DNA of 64,000 nucleotides from Cytophagaceae bacterium (GTDB lineage Bacteria; Bacteroidota; Bacteroidia; Cytophagales; Cytophagaceae): NCBI GenBank assembly GCA_025455005.1, contig JALONH010000007.1, positions 1 to 64,000 of the forward strand, read 5' to 3'. Shown piece by piece: positions 53,967 to 63,800 of this stretch (position 1 is its first letter; each line of letters starts with the position of its first letter). The notes under the pieces were generated by a model. It saw only the letters and a program-made list of their open reading frames with translations, ran no database searches and was not told where the DNA came from. The position numbers and the translations under genes were made by a program.

Positions 53967-54914
53967 ATGAAAAACAAAATTTTTACATTAACTCTAAGTC
54001 CTGCATTAGATAAGAGTACAGCAGTTGAACGTGTTATTCCGGAAAGTAAATTACGTTGTGAGAATCCAAAATTTGAACCCGGTGGTGGCGGAATTAATGT
54101 TTCCAGAGGGATTCATAAATTAGGAGGCTCTTCTGTAGCTATATACCCATATGGTGGTCATACCGGAGAATTATTTAAACAATTACTAACGAAAGAAGGA
54201 ATAGAGCAATTAACGATACCGGCTCAAAATTGGGTAAGAGAGAATTTTATAGTGGTCGAAACAACGACTAATCGTCAGTTTCGTTTTGGTATGCCCGGTC
54301 CTGAATTGTTTCCGAATGAATGTCAACAAATATTAGATATTCTGTCGTCCAATGAACATGAATTCGATTATTTAGTAATTAGCGGAAGTACGCCTAAAGG
54401 AGTACCGGATGATTTTTATGCTCAGGTATCTTCTATAGTAAAACAAAAGAAAGCTAAACTTATTTTAGATACCTCTGGTACTGCTTTAAAAGAAGCATTT
54501 AACAAATCAGGTGTATACTTGTGTAAACCTAATATCAACGAGTTGAGTGAAATTGTAGGAGAACAATTGAATACAATTCCACAACAAGAAAAGGCGGCTA
54601 TGTCGATCATCGAAAAAGGACAGGTAGAAGTATTGGTTGTGTCTTTAGGTGCTTTTGGAGCTTTTATGGCATCAAAAGAAGGTGTTTACCACGTTCCAGC
54701 CCCTTCTGTAAATAAAAAGAGTACAGTAGGTGCAGGAGATTCCATGGTTGCAGGTATTACTTGGAGTTTATCGCAAGGAAAGTCCTTGTTTCAGTCTTTA
54801 AAGTATGGGGTAGCTTGTGGTACTGCTGCCACTATGAACTCAGGGACAGAATTGTTTAAAAAGCCGGATGTTGATTCTTTGTATACTTGGATCGACGAAC
54901 ACGCAAAACAATAA
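53967..54914 (+). CDS. pfkB: 6-phosphofructokinase, PfkB type
   Basis: 315 residues from ATG 53967 (MKNKIFTLTLSPALD); an ATG 15 bases before would overlap the upstream gene. Closely resembles E. coli PfkB along its length: KLRCENPKFEPGGGGINVSR, IYPYGGHTGE, RFGMPGPEL, LVISGSTPKGV, KPNINELS and STVGAGDSMVAG with the catalytic Asp. It phosphorylates fructose 6-phosphate (ribokinase-family fold), unlike the classical PfkA. A 1-phosphofructokinase role cannot be fully excluded. It is second after a TrpF-like gene and 4 bases before a peptide transporter gene. Confidence 0.92.
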   Translation: MKNKIFTLTLSPALDKSTAVERVIPESKLRCENPKFEPGGGGINVSRGIHKLGGSSVAIYPYGGHTGELFKQLLTKEGIEQLTIPAQNWVRENFIVVETTTNRQFRFGMPGPELFPNECQQILDILSSNEHEFDYLVISGSTPKGVPDDFYAQVSSIVKQKKAKLILDTSGTALKEAFNKSGVYLCKPNINELSEIVGEQLNTIPQQEKAAMSIIEKGQVEVLVVSLGAFGAFMASKEGVYHVPAPSVNKKSTVGAGDSMVAGITWSLSQGKSLFQSLKYGVACGTAATMNSGTELFKKPDVDSLYTWIDEHAKQ

Positions 54915-54918
54915 TTGC

Positions 54919-56523
54919 ATGGCTACCATTCGTACAATTCCTAGTTTAGATTCTCGCTTACCTTCCGGCATACCTTATATCATAGGTAACGAAGCTGCTG
55001 AGCGCTTTAGTTATTATGGCATGCGAACAATATTAACCATTTTTATGGTGGATTATCTTCGTATGACGGAACACGAAGCGACACTTTGGGGGCATAGTTT
55101 TTTTTCCGCTGTATATTTTATGCCGATTTTTGGAGCTTTGTTAGCGGATGTTTTTTTAGGAAAATATAAAACGATTCTATCGCTTTCAGTAGTTTACTGT
55201 ATTGGTCACGGTATATTAGCCTTACAAGAAACACAAAACGGCTTATTGTGGGGCTTAACATTTATTGCTATAGGATCCGGTGGTATTAAACCTTGTGCAT
55301 CCGCTCATGTTGGGGATCAATTTGGGCCAAACAATAAACATTTATTAGATAAAGTATTTGGTTTCTTTTATATCGCAATCAATATTGGTGCGTTTATCAG
55401 TTCATTGGCTACTCCTTTACTTTTGAGGGCTTACGGTCCTTCGGTAGCGTTTGGAGTGCCTGGTGCTTTAATGTTATTCGCTACATTAATATTTTGGTTA
55501 GGACGTTATTCATTTATCCATATTCCTCCTTTTGGGAAAGACTATTTAAAAACGCTAACCAGTAAAGAAGGTCTTTCCGCTATAGGTAGATTGATGTTTA
55601 TTTATCTTTTTCTATCAGTTTTTTGGGCATTGTACGATCAAAATTCTACCACTTGGATCTTTCAAGCTAAAAGTGGTTTAATGGATAAAGTAATCCATTT
55701 AGGATGGATTCAATTTGAAATATTACCGGATCAAATTCAGTTAATTAACCCATTTCTTATTTTGTTCCTTATTCCGGTCTTTACCTTTATTGTTTATCCC
55801 TGGTTAGATAAAAAAATGGGTTTACCTCCTTTAAAGAAAATCATTATTGGTATGGTGTTGGGAGCGCTTTCTTATGTTTTGATTGCATATACAGAGGATC
55901 AAATCAGTAAAGGAATTGTAATGTCTGTATGGTGGCAAATTGCTGCTTTTGTGGTCATTACTATTGCTGAAATTCTGATATCAGTAACTGCATTAGAATT
56001 CTCGTATACACAAGCCCCCATCCAGTTAAAATCCTCCATCATGAGTATTTATTTGTTTTCTGTGTCTATTGGGAATTTTATTGTAACCGGAGTCAATGCC
56101 TATAATTCAGAACGTGCCGTTGTCACATCTATTGAAACCGGCAATTCAACGTTTATCGTTATGCAAGAAAATAAAAGTAGAACGAGGGGTGAAAAAATTT
56201 CTATTGAGCATAGTAAAAACGTCTTCTTCATCGACTATAAAAAGGATACATTCCCGTTGAATGGTACTTTTTTGGTTCGAGAGGTAGATACCGTACAGCA
56301 TAGAATAGAATTAATGAACCATAATCATGAACCTATAAAAAGTATCACTACTCCGAATACTACGGTTGAGGTTAAAGAAGTTAGTTTTGCTAAACTAAAA
56401 TTTGGTATGTACTTTTATTTTTATGCAGCCTTAATGTTGGGTACCGCTTTTATATTTTATTTCGTTGCCATCAATTATAAAGAGAAAACGTACATACAAG
56501 GAGATCTCTCTAACTTACCTTAG
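54919..56523 (+). CDS. POT/PTR2-family proton-dependent oligopeptide transporter
   Basis: 534 residues from ATG 54919 (MATIRTIPSLDSR), 4 bases after pfkB. MFS fold with about 12-14 helices. Family motifs: AAERFSYYGMRTIL (the ExxERFxYYG motif used in proton coupling), FSAVYFMPIFGALLADVFLGKY, GSGGIKPCASAHVGDQFG and the later ISVTALEFSYTQAP. It imports di- and tripeptides with protons. A soluble insert of about 100 residues (nucleotides about 56100-56400) sits between two late membrane helices, is beta-rich and charged, and is longer than in most members. The last helix is FYFYAALMLGTAFIFYFV. Confidence 0.93.
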   Translation: MATIRTIPSLDSRLPSGIPYIIGNEAAERFSYYGMRTILTIFMVDYLRMTEHEATLWGHSFFSAVYFMPIFGALLADVFLGKYKTILSLSVVYCIGHGILALQETQNGLLWGLTFIAIGSGGIKPCASAHVGDQFGPNNKHLLDKVFGFFYIAINIGAFISSLATPLLLRAYGPSVAFGVPGALMLFATLIFWLGRYSFIHIPPFGKDYLKTLTSKEGLSAIGRLMFIYLFLSVFWALYDQNSTTWIFQAKSGLMDKVIHLGWIQFEILPDQIQLINPFLILFLIPVFTFIVYPWLDKKMGLPPLKKIIIGMVLGALSYVLIAYTEDQISKGIVMSVWWQIAAFVVITIAEILISVTALEFSYTQAPIQLKSSIMSIYLFSVSIGNFIVTGVNAYNSERAVVTSIETGNSTFIVMQENKSRTRGEKISIEHSKNVFFIDYKKDTFPLNGTFLVREVDTVQHRIELMNHNHEPIKSITTPNTTVEVKEVSFAKLKFGMYFYFYAALMLGTAFIFYFVAINYKEKTYIQGDLSNLP

Positions 56524-56580
56524 ATCTAATTACTTATGCGATTTTATACTACATAGAATCAACTTAACCTATTCTACATA

Positions 56581-56615
56581 ACATAAAACGGTACAAATAG
56601 ATGTACCGTTTTATG
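56581..56615. terminator. bidirectional-looking terminator hairpin
   Basis: CATAAAACGGTACA pairs with TGTACCGTTTTATG around a 6-base loop, about 60 bases past the transporter stop; a TTTT stretch follows two bases later. It should end the TrpF-like/pfkB/transporter transcript. Confidence 0.75.
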
Positions 56616-56645
56616 CTTTTTTAAACTCTCTTTACCCCTACATAA

Positions 56646-56676
56646 TTTGTATTTTCATAGAATGTTTGTATATTTG
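56646..56676 (+). promoter_or_regulatory. Bacteroidota-type promoter of the DEAD-box helicase
   Basis: TTTG (56646-56649), a 19-base spacer and TATATTTG (56669-56676): the same spacing and -7 box as at tRNA-Thr. It predicts a start near 56683 and a leader of about 140 bases. Confidence 0.75.
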
Positions 56677-56713
56677 TGTATAATTCGGTGTATATCTTTG
56701 TTGGATATGCTCT

Positions 56714-56799
56714 GAAAAATACCTTCGTCCAAAGCTCTGTGTAGCTTTAATGTATCACTGATTCGGTTATATCTAAAGGTATTTTTCTCCCGAATCGTG
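56714..56799 (+). promoter_or_regulatory. structured 5' leader of DEAD-box helicase
   Basis: Two long complementary pairs: GAAAAATACCTT (56714-56725) with AAGGTATTTTTC (56776-56787), 12 of 12; and CAC-T-GATTCGG (56756-56766) with CCGAATCGTG (56790-56799), 10 pairs with one bulged T. They interleave, so they form either a pseudoknot or two exclusive folds. A small hairpin AAAGCT/AGCTTT (56731-56736, 56743-56748) sits in the first loop. The start codon follows 22 bases later. No known riboswitch class was recognised. Confidence 0.6.
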
Positions 56800-56821
56800 T
56801 ACTATTAATCCATTTAAAATT

Positions 56822-58525
56822 ATGTTGTTTTCAGAATTAGGCCTTTCAGAGGCTTTAATGCAGGCTATTGAATTAACCGGTTATACCGAAGCTACTCCTA
56901 TTCAAGCACAAGCCATTCCAGTAATATTATCCGGCGCAGATGTGACCGGACAAGCACAAACAGGTACAGGTAAAACGGCTGCTTTTGGTATCCCGGCTAT
57001 CGAACAAATCAATCCGGATAAAAAAGGTGTACAAACCTTAATCTTATGCCCAACTAGGGAATTAGCCTTACAAGTTAGTGTTGAACTTAAAAAATTAGCA
57101 AAATTTAAAAAAGGCGTATTTGTCTCTACTATTTATGGTGGAGAATCGATGGAGCGTCAAATTAAAGACCTTCAAAAAGGCGTTCAAATTGTAGTGGGTA
57201 CACCAGGCCGTGTGATTGATCATATGGATCGCGGTACCTTAAAAATGAATAGCATTCAACAAATCATCTTAGATGAAGCGGATGAAATGTTAAACATGGG
57301 TTTCAGAGAAGACATTGAATTAGTTTTAGACCGTATGCCGGAAGAACGTCAAATCGTTTTGTTTTCCGCTACGATGCCACAAGCTATTTTACAATTAACT
57401 AAACGGTATCAAAAAAATCCTCAGTTTGTAAAAATTCAAAACAAAGAGGTTACGACCAATACTATTGAGCAATACTATTACATGGTTAAAGAATCCATGA
57501 AAATGGAGATTATGACTCAAGTAATGGACATGAATAATCTTCAATTAATGCTTGTGTTTTGTAATACAAAACGTAAGGTAGATGAAGTTACAGAAGAATT
57601 ACGTTCCTACGGATACAAAGCGGTTGGTTTACATGGTGATAAATCACAAAAAGACCGGAATGATGTGATGAACAAATTCCGAAAAGGTTTTGCAACCATA
57701 TTAGTCGCAACCGATGTAGCAGCCCGCGGTATCGATGTAAGCGGTGTGGATGCTGTAATCAATTATGATGTGCCTTTGGATATCGAAAACTATGTTCACC
57801 GTATCGGTCGCACAGGAAGAGCTGGTAAATTAGGTAAATCCTTTACCCTAGTAACAGGCGAAGACCGTTATAAAATGCGCGATATAGAATCGTATACAAA
57901 AGCAGAAATTAAACGTACGACAACACCTACAAAAGCAGAATTATTAGAATACAAGAAAGGGAAATTAGCTCAACGAATTGAAAATTCTGTAAACGATGAA
58001 GGCAATGAACATTGGGTGAATTTATTAGAAGAGTTAGAATCTAAAGGATTAGATGTTCGTACAATTGCAGTTAGTGTATTGCGTCAAACATTTCCAGAGT
58101 TGATGGATCTTTTGAAACCGGAACCGGCTCCAAAAGAACGTACACGTGATCGCAGAGACGACGGAGAAAGAAGATCCGGTGACCGTTATGAACGAAACAG
58201 CGAAAGAGGCGGTGACCGTTTTGAAAGAGGATCAAGACCACAAGGTCGATCTAGAGAAGGTGGTGCTCGTCGTTTTTCAAGTGATAATATGACCCGCTTA
58301 TTCTTTAATTTAGGAAAGAAAGATAAAGTTAATCCCGGTGATATCGTAGGTGCTATCACAGGTGAATCAAAAATAAAGGGAAGCCAAATAGGTCAAATAG
58401 ATATCTTCGATAAATATTCATTTGTTGAAGTTCCAAATGATGTGGTAGATAAGGTGATGGAAGGCATGAAGAATAATAAAATCAAAGGTAAAACGGTTAA
58501 TATTGAATTAGCGAGTTCCCGTTGA
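56822..58525 (+). CDS. DEAD-box RNA helicase, DeaD/CsdA-like with DbpA-type RNA-binding domain
   Basis: 567 residues. RecA-like core 1-370: Q-motif FSELGLSEALMQAIELTGYTEATPIQAQAIP, motif I AQTGTGKTAA, Ia PTRELALQ, II LDEADEM, III SAT, IV LVFCNTKRKVDEV, V VATDVAARGIDVSGV and VI HRIGRTGRAG. Then a helical dimer-like region, a basic Arg-Gly-Asp-rich stretch (about 440-490), and a C-terminal DbpA RNA-binding domain (MTRLFFNLGKKDKVNPGDIV to GKTVNIEL). Such helicases unwind structured mRNA and rRNA in ribosome assembly, commonly needed in the cold. It has its own promoter and structured leader; rsmE overlaps by 4 bases. Confidence 0.94.
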   Translation: MLFSELGLSEALMQAIELTGYTEATPIQAQAIPVILSGADVTGQAQTGTGKTAAFGIPAIEQINPDKKGVQTLILCPTRELALQVSVELKKLAKFKKGVFVSTIYGGESMERQIKDLQKGVQIVVGTPGRVIDHMDRGTLKMNSIQQIILDEADEMLNMGFREDIELVLDRMPEERQIVLFSATMPQAILQLTKRYQKNPQFVKIQNKEVTTNTIEQYYYMVKESMKMEIMTQVMDMNNLQLMLVFCNTKRKVDEVTEELRSYGYKAVGLHGDKSQKDRNDVMNKFRKGFATILVATDVAARGIDVSGVDAVINYDVPLDIENYVHRIGRTGRAGKLGKSFTLVTGEDRYKMRDIESYTKAEIKRTTTPTKAELLEYKKGKLAQRIENSVNDEGNEHWVNLLEELESKGLDVRTIAVSVLRQTFPELMDLLKPEPAPKERTRDRRDDGERRSGDRYERNSERGGDRFERGSRPQGRSREGGARRFSSDNMTRLFFNLGKKDKVNPGDIVGAITGESKIKGSQIGQIDIFDKYSFVEVPNDVVDKVMEGMKNNKIKGKTVNIELASSR

Positions 58526-59235
58526 GTCATCTCTTTTTCATAAAGTCTTTTGACAATACTGTTTTTTCAGAAACGGAATCCGGTCATTTGATTCGTGTAC
58601 TACGCAAACAAGTAGGCGATAGAATTGAAGTTACCGATGGAAAAGGACATTATGCTCAAGGTATAATAACAGAAGCACACCCTAAAAAGTGTGCTTTTTC
58701 TATTGAATCTATGGAAACGCATTCTTCTCCCTTTCCTTATACGATTCATTTAGCGATTGCTCCACCTAAATCCTCTGACCGACTAGAATGGATGTTGGAA
58801 AAATTGATGGAAATAGGAATTACAGAAATTACTTTTTTAATTACTGAACACAGCGAACGTAAAAATATTAATATCGATAAACTGCAATCTATTTGTATTG
58901 CAGCTATTAAACAAAGTAAACAATTTTTTTTACCGATATTGCACCCACCTACTTCTTGGAATGACTTTGTCAAGAATAGAAAAGAGACACAACGATATAT
59001 TGCCTACTTAAGCCCGGAACCACTTCCACACTTGGCCACACTAGCGCAACCTAAAGGTTCCATATTATTATGTATAGGACCTGAAGGCGATTTCTCTTCT
59101 ATAGAAATAAAAGACGCAATGGAACAACAATGGACGCCGGTGTCACTAGGTCCTTCCATTTTGAGAACTGAAACAGCTGGATTTTTTGCAGTAAATGTGA
59201 TACATTTAACACATGTTTGGCAAAGTTCAAAATAA
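58522..59235 (+). CDS. rsmE: 16S rRNA m3U1498 methyltransferase RsmE
   Basis: 237 residues. Starts with TTG, which forms a TTGA overlap with the helicase stop, the TTG equivalent of ATGA; no ATG lies close upstream. It methylates N3 of U1498 in 16S rRNA with S-adenosylmethionine. It belongs to the SPOUT fold: N-terminal PUA-like domain (SHLIRVLRKQVGDRIEVTDGKG), the EHSERKNINIDKLQ block and the knot ILLCIGPEGDFSSIEI plus VSLGPSILRTETAGFFAV. Cytoplasmic. Translational coupling to the ribosome-assembly helicase makes functional sense. Confidence 0.93.
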   Translation: MSHLFFIKSFDNTVFSETESGHLIRVLRKQVGDRIEVTDGKGHYAQGIITEAHPKKCAFSIESMETHSSPFPYTIHLAIAPPKSSDRLEWMLEKLMEIGITEITFLITEHSERKNINIDKLQSICIAAIKQSKQFFLPILHPPTSWNDFVKNRKETQRYIAYLSPEPLPHLATLAQPKGSILLCIGPEGDFSSIEIKDAMEQQWTPVSLGPSILRTETAGFFAVNVIHLTHVWQSSK

Positions 59236-59893
59236 ATCCTGTATTCTACTCTTTTGTGTTCTTTCCTATTTTCTTTTGGGAAGTTCTATCTTTTTACCTT
59301 CATTCAAAATAGCAAAACTAAAATATTCGGGTGGTGGAGATTGGTATGCCAACAAAACATCTCTTCCAAATTTAATTGCCTACGCCAACCGGACGGCGCA
59401 TACCAATATTCATCCCTCTGAAGATATCGTTGAGCCCGGAAGTCCTTCTCTTTATTTATATCCCTTCCTACACTTGACAGGTCATGGCAACGTCGTGTTT
59501 TCAGCAGCTGAAGCTCAAAACTTACGAAATTATTTAATCGGTGGTGGTTTCTTACACATTGATGATAATTATGGACTGGATCAATATATACGAACTGAGA
59601 TTAAAAAAATATTTCCGGAGAATGAATTAATAGAACTCCCGTTTACACACCCCATTTATTCTATAAAATTTAAATTCCCCAATGGGCTTCCTAAAGTACA
59701 TGAACACGATGGTAAACGGCCCCAAGGATTTGGTATTCTTCATAAAGGACGATTGGTTCTATATTATACATATGAATGTGATTTAGGTAATGGTTGGGAA
59801 GATGCTCAAGTATATAATAATCCACCTGAAATCAGAGAAAAAGCGTTGCAAATGGGGACAAATATTCTTTCTTACGCATTAACAACTCCGTAA
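59213..59893 (+). CDS. DUF4159 domain protein, secreted or membrane-anchored
   Basis: 226 residues. A hydrophobic stretch at about 10-30 (CILLFCVLSYFLLGSSIFLP) is a signal peptide or anchor. The rest is DUF4159: AKLKYSGGGDWYANKTSLPNLIAYANRT, VVFSAAEAQNLRNYLIGGGFLHIDDNYG, FTHPIYSIKFKFPNG and VLYYTYECDLGNGWED. It resembles a glutamine-amidotransferase-like or Rossmann fold; members lie near gliding or aerotolerance (BatA-type) operons in other Bacteroidota, but function is unknown. It overlaps rsmE by 23 bases. Confidence 0.85.
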   Translation: MFGKVQNKSCILLFCVLSYFLLGSSIFLPSFKIAKLKYSGGGDWYANKTSLPNLIAYANRTAHTNIHPSEDIVEPGSPSLYLYPFLHLTGHGNVVFSAAEAQNLRNYLIGGGFLHIDDNYGLDQYIRTEIKKIFPENELIELPFTHPIYSIKFKFPNGLPKVHEHDGKRPQGFGILHKGRLVLYYTYECDLGNGWEDAQVYNNPPEIREKALQMGTNILSYALTTP

Positions 59894-59911
59894 TGGCTTA
59901 AACAAGTATTT

Positions 59912-59964
59912 TTTGATGATTTTCATCAACTTTTTTAGTATCTTTGATGTTGTAATAACACAAC
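59912..59964 (+). promoter_or_regulatory. promoter and palindromes upstream of acyl-CoA desaturase
   Basis: TTTG (59912-59915), 23-base spacer and TATCTTTG (59939-59946). A palindrome TTGATG-ATTTT-CATCAA (59913-59929) covers the -33 box and a second, GTTGT-AATAAC-ACAAC (59949-59964), covers the start region. Both positions suit a repressor. The regulator is unknown. Confidence 0.5.
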
Positions 59965-59986
59965 TTATTACAGAAAAACCATTCAA

Positions 59987-60724
59987 ATGATTGCAGTAAT
60001 TATCTTCTTTGTGGCGCACTGGTATTTATCCTTGTTCAGCCAAACCTTCTTTCTTCATCGGTATTCCGCCCATGCTATGTTCTCTATGAACAAATTCTGG
60101 GAAAAATTCTTCTATGTATTTCTCTACATTACTCAAGGATCTTCTTATTTAGTTCCTAGAGCCTATGGCGCATTACATCGTATGCACCACGCCTATAGTG
60201 ATACAGAAAAAGATCCTCACTCTCCCCTATTCTATCGTAATGCATTTGCTATGATGTGGAGAACAAAAGACATTTATAATGCAGTATTAAGACGTAAAAC
60301 AGAGATTGAAGATAAATTTGAAAAGAATTTACCGGAATGGCCATTAATCGACCAAATGGGAGATAGTTGGATATCTCGCATTGTATGGGGTTCCATTTAC
60401 ATTGGTATTTATGTGTACTTCGCTCCTCCATGGTTCATGTTCTTGTTACTTCCGATTCACTTCTTAATGGGACCTGTGCATGGTGCCATTGTTAACTGGT
60501 TTGGGCATAAAGCCGGATATGTGAATTTTGATAACGGTGACAATTCAAAAAACTCAATTCCGTTTGATGTATTCTTAGGTGGCGAATTGTTTCAGAATAA
60601 CCACCACAAATATGGTAGCCGTCCAAATTTTGCCATGAAATGGTTTGAATTTGATCCTACTTATCCTATCATGCGGGTATTACACTTATTTCGGGTCATC
60701 CGAATTGTGAATCCAACTACTTAA
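59987..60724 (+). CDS. acyl-CoA desaturase (SCD/delta-9 type)
   Basis: 245 residues, short for the family. Three His boxes: HRYSAH (24-29), HRMHH (64-68) and NNHH (near 202). Four hydrophobic segments. It uses O2 and an electron donor to introduce a double bond, probably delta-9, into acyl chains and adjusts membrane fluidity. The N-terminus is close to the first box, so an extra helix seen in longer members is missing; whether the enzyme is complete is probable but unproved. Own promoter with palindromes; a terminator follows. Confidence 0.9.
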   Translation: MIAVIIFFVAHWYLSLFSQTFFLHRYSAHAMFSMNKFWEKFFYVFLYITQGSSYLVPRAYGALHRMHHAYSDTEKDPHSPLFYRNAFAMMWRTKDIYNAVLRRKTEIEDKFEKNLPEWPLIDQMGDSWISRIVWGSIYIGIYVYFAPPWFMFLLLPIHFLMGPVHGAIVNWFGHKAGYVNFDNGDNSKNSIPFDVFLGGELFQNNHHKYGSRPNFAMKWFEFDPTYPIMRVLHLFRVIRIVNPTT

Positions 60725-60727
60725 TTC

Positions 60728-60755
60728 AAAAGGGCTTAATTAAAGCCCTTTTTTT
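60728..60755 (+). terminator. terminator of acyl-CoA desaturase
   Basis: AAAAGGGCTT, an AATTA loop, AAGCCCTTTTTTT. It lies 4 bases past the stop and ends in a T-run. Confidence 0.88.
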
Positions 60756-60861
60756 ATTTCTTTATTTTTTGTGAATAAACCTGTTGAAAAACGGGGTGCA
60801 ATCTACCCTTCAGTTATGGTATCTTTAACTCTTTATAAGTTCGAAAAAACGGTGAAGAGGC

Positions 60862-63800
60862 ATGCAATTAAGTAAGTTAGAAATTAAAGGTTTTAAAAGT
60901 TTCGGGGATAAAGTCGTTGTAAATTTTGACGAAGGGATTACCGGAATTGTAGGTCCTAATGGATGTGGGAAATCGAATATTGTGGATGCGATTCGTTGGG
61001 TATTAGGAGAGCAACGCACCCGTGCATTACGTTCGGACAAAATGGAGAACGTTATTTTTAACGGTACTAAAAACAGAAAGCCACAACAAATGGCTGAGGT
61101 TTCTTTAACTTTCAATAACACTAAAAATTTACTTCCAACAGAATATTCTCAAGTTACCATAACACGCAGGTATTATCGGACTGGTGATAGTGAATATTTA
61201 TTAAACGGGGTAACGTGTAGATTAAAAGACATCCACGATTTATTCTTAGACACCGGTATCGGGTCAGATTCTTATGCCATAATAGAATTAAAAATGGTAG
61301 AAGAGATTTTAAATGATAAAGATGGTTCTAGAAGAGAGCTATTTGAAGAAGCGGCCGGTATTTCTAAGTTTAAACAACGTAAAAAACAATCGTTAAAAAA
61401 ACTTGAAGAAACAGATAAGGATTTAGAACGCGTAGAAGATTTATTATTTGAAATTAATAAAAACCTTAAACAACTCGAAAAGCAAGCAAAACAAACAGAG
61501 AAGTATTACGAAATTAAAGAAGAATACAAACAAGCCAGCATTGATTTAGCACAAGTGAGTGTCAAGACACAGCATGAGGAATTACATACTTTATCAAAGT
61601 TTATTGATGAAAAAAACGATCAAAAAACGCAACTGAATGCATCGATAAATGATCAAGAAAGTATTGTAGAAAAGTCAAAATTAGAAATCGTAACCGTCGA
61701 AAAACTGCTTTCTGATAGACAACGGACCTTAAACGATCATGTCAATAAAATCAGAACGTTTGAAAGTGATAAGAAAATAAAAAATGAACGTTTGAAATTT
61801 TTAAGTGACAAAAGCACATCTTTAACTGAACAGATAGAATTAGACAAACAAAGTAATGAAAGAGCGCAGTTTAGTCTAGAAAGTTTACTTACAGAAAAAG
61901 AAACTGCTGAAACTGTTTTAGCTGAAATTCAAGCTAAAGTAGAACGTTTAAAAGAGAGTTACGATTCTCAAAAAGAAACGAATCGATTACTTCAAGATGA
62001 AGTATCCATCGCCACCTCACAGTTTAAACATAAGCAAGAGGAAGTATATCAATGGAATAAACAACTTGAAATTTATTCATTACAATTATCTACGTTTAAA
62101 CAAGAACTCGAAAAAACATCGTCCGATACCTCAACACAATCTGCTAATTTGATTCAATTTGAGTCTAAAGCTGCTGAAATAAAAGTAGAGTTAGATGCTA
62201 AAAATGCAGCATTAGAAAGTGTATTGCAACAAGAAGAAGATTTACAGAATCGTGTACAAACATTAGAAAAAGAAATCGAACAAATTCGTACTTCCTTAAC
62301 GGATTTAAATCGAACTGTAGATGCAAAACAAAACGAGTATAGTTTAACAAAATCAATGGTTGAAAACCTGGAAGGATTCCCGGAAGCCATTAAATTTTTA
62401 AAACTAAATGCAGCTTGGGGGAAAGATACGCCGTTGCTGTCCGATATTTTAACGTGTGAAGAAAAGTACCGACTGTGCATAGAAAACTACTTGGAGAGTT
62501 TTATGAACTATTATGTTGTGGAAACGGAAGCACAAGCTGTTCAGGCGGTTAATCTTTTAAGTGATTCTTCCAAAGGGAAAGCCAACTTCTTTGTATTAAA
62601 TAGATTTAGCCAATATAATCCTACTTCTGTAACCCAACATAACGGATGTATAGCAGCCTTAGATATAGTAGAATATGACACTAAATACAAAGGCTTAATT
62701 CAATACTTATTAGACAGTGTCTATGTTGTTCAGGAAAATCAAGAACTATTACCGGAAGCAACTAATTCTATTTTTATCAGTCAAAATGGTAAAATCGCCA
62801 AACGAAAGTATAGTATTTCAGGGGGATCTGTAGGTTTATTTGAAGGTAAACGAATTGGTAGAGCGAAGAATCTTGAAAAGTTGGAACAAGAAATTCAACA
62901 ACATACCTTACAGATAGAGCATATAAAAGTTGACTTGGATGCAAAACTGAAAGAGTTTTATTCTTTAAAAGAAAATACTTATAAAACAGCAATTGATGAT
63001 CTTAGAAGAGAGATTAATGTAATCAATAATGAGTTTATAACTTTAACGACCAAAAAAGAACAATTAGCCGGATTGTTGTCTGATAATTCATTAAAAAGAG
63101 AAGATATATTAGACAAAATTCAATTGGTTCAACAAGAATTAGAAGAAACTCAACCGAAAGCCGAAAAAGGGAAAGAGGATTTAATACTACTAGAAGAGAA
63201 AGTAAATCAACTTGCAGATCAATTCAACGAACGTACGATAGAATTGAGCAACGCGTCTGCTGTATATAATTCTGAAAATTTAATTTATCATCAACAACAA
63301 AACAGGGTAAACAGTTTAGAGCAAGAAATTTCGTACAAACAATCTACTTTTGACCAAAGTAAACTCCGTATTGAAAAAAATTCAGAAGAATTAAATAAAA
63401 CAGAGGAAGATATCAAATTATTGGTGGACAGTGCAGATGTTAGCGAAGATGAACTAGTAGAGTTGTATAAAGAGAAAGAATCTATAGATATTGCAGTACA
63501 TGAAGCAGAAAAAGAATATTATGCTGCAAAAATAAAAGTAGATGAATTAGAAAAATTAGTGCGAGAGTATAGAAGAGAAAGAGAAGACTGTGATGCGGCT
63601 ATATTAGAATTACAAACAAGAATCTCCGATAAAAAACTAGCGTTAAGTTCGATTAAAGAGCGTTTATCTGTTGAGTTTAATTTAGACCTGGAAGAAGTAT
63701 TATCTTCACTATCAGAAGAAGAAAATAGAAATGAACTTCCTTCAGAAGAAGAATTAAAAGAAAAAGTACAAAAAATTAAAAATAGTTTAGATCGACTTGG

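Noticed and set aside
56714-56799. Reading the helicase leader as an ordinary intrinsic terminator or attenuator
   Set aside because: The 12-base stem ends in an internal T-run (ATTTTTC), but the loop is 50 bases and no T-tail follows the stem, so termination is unlikely.
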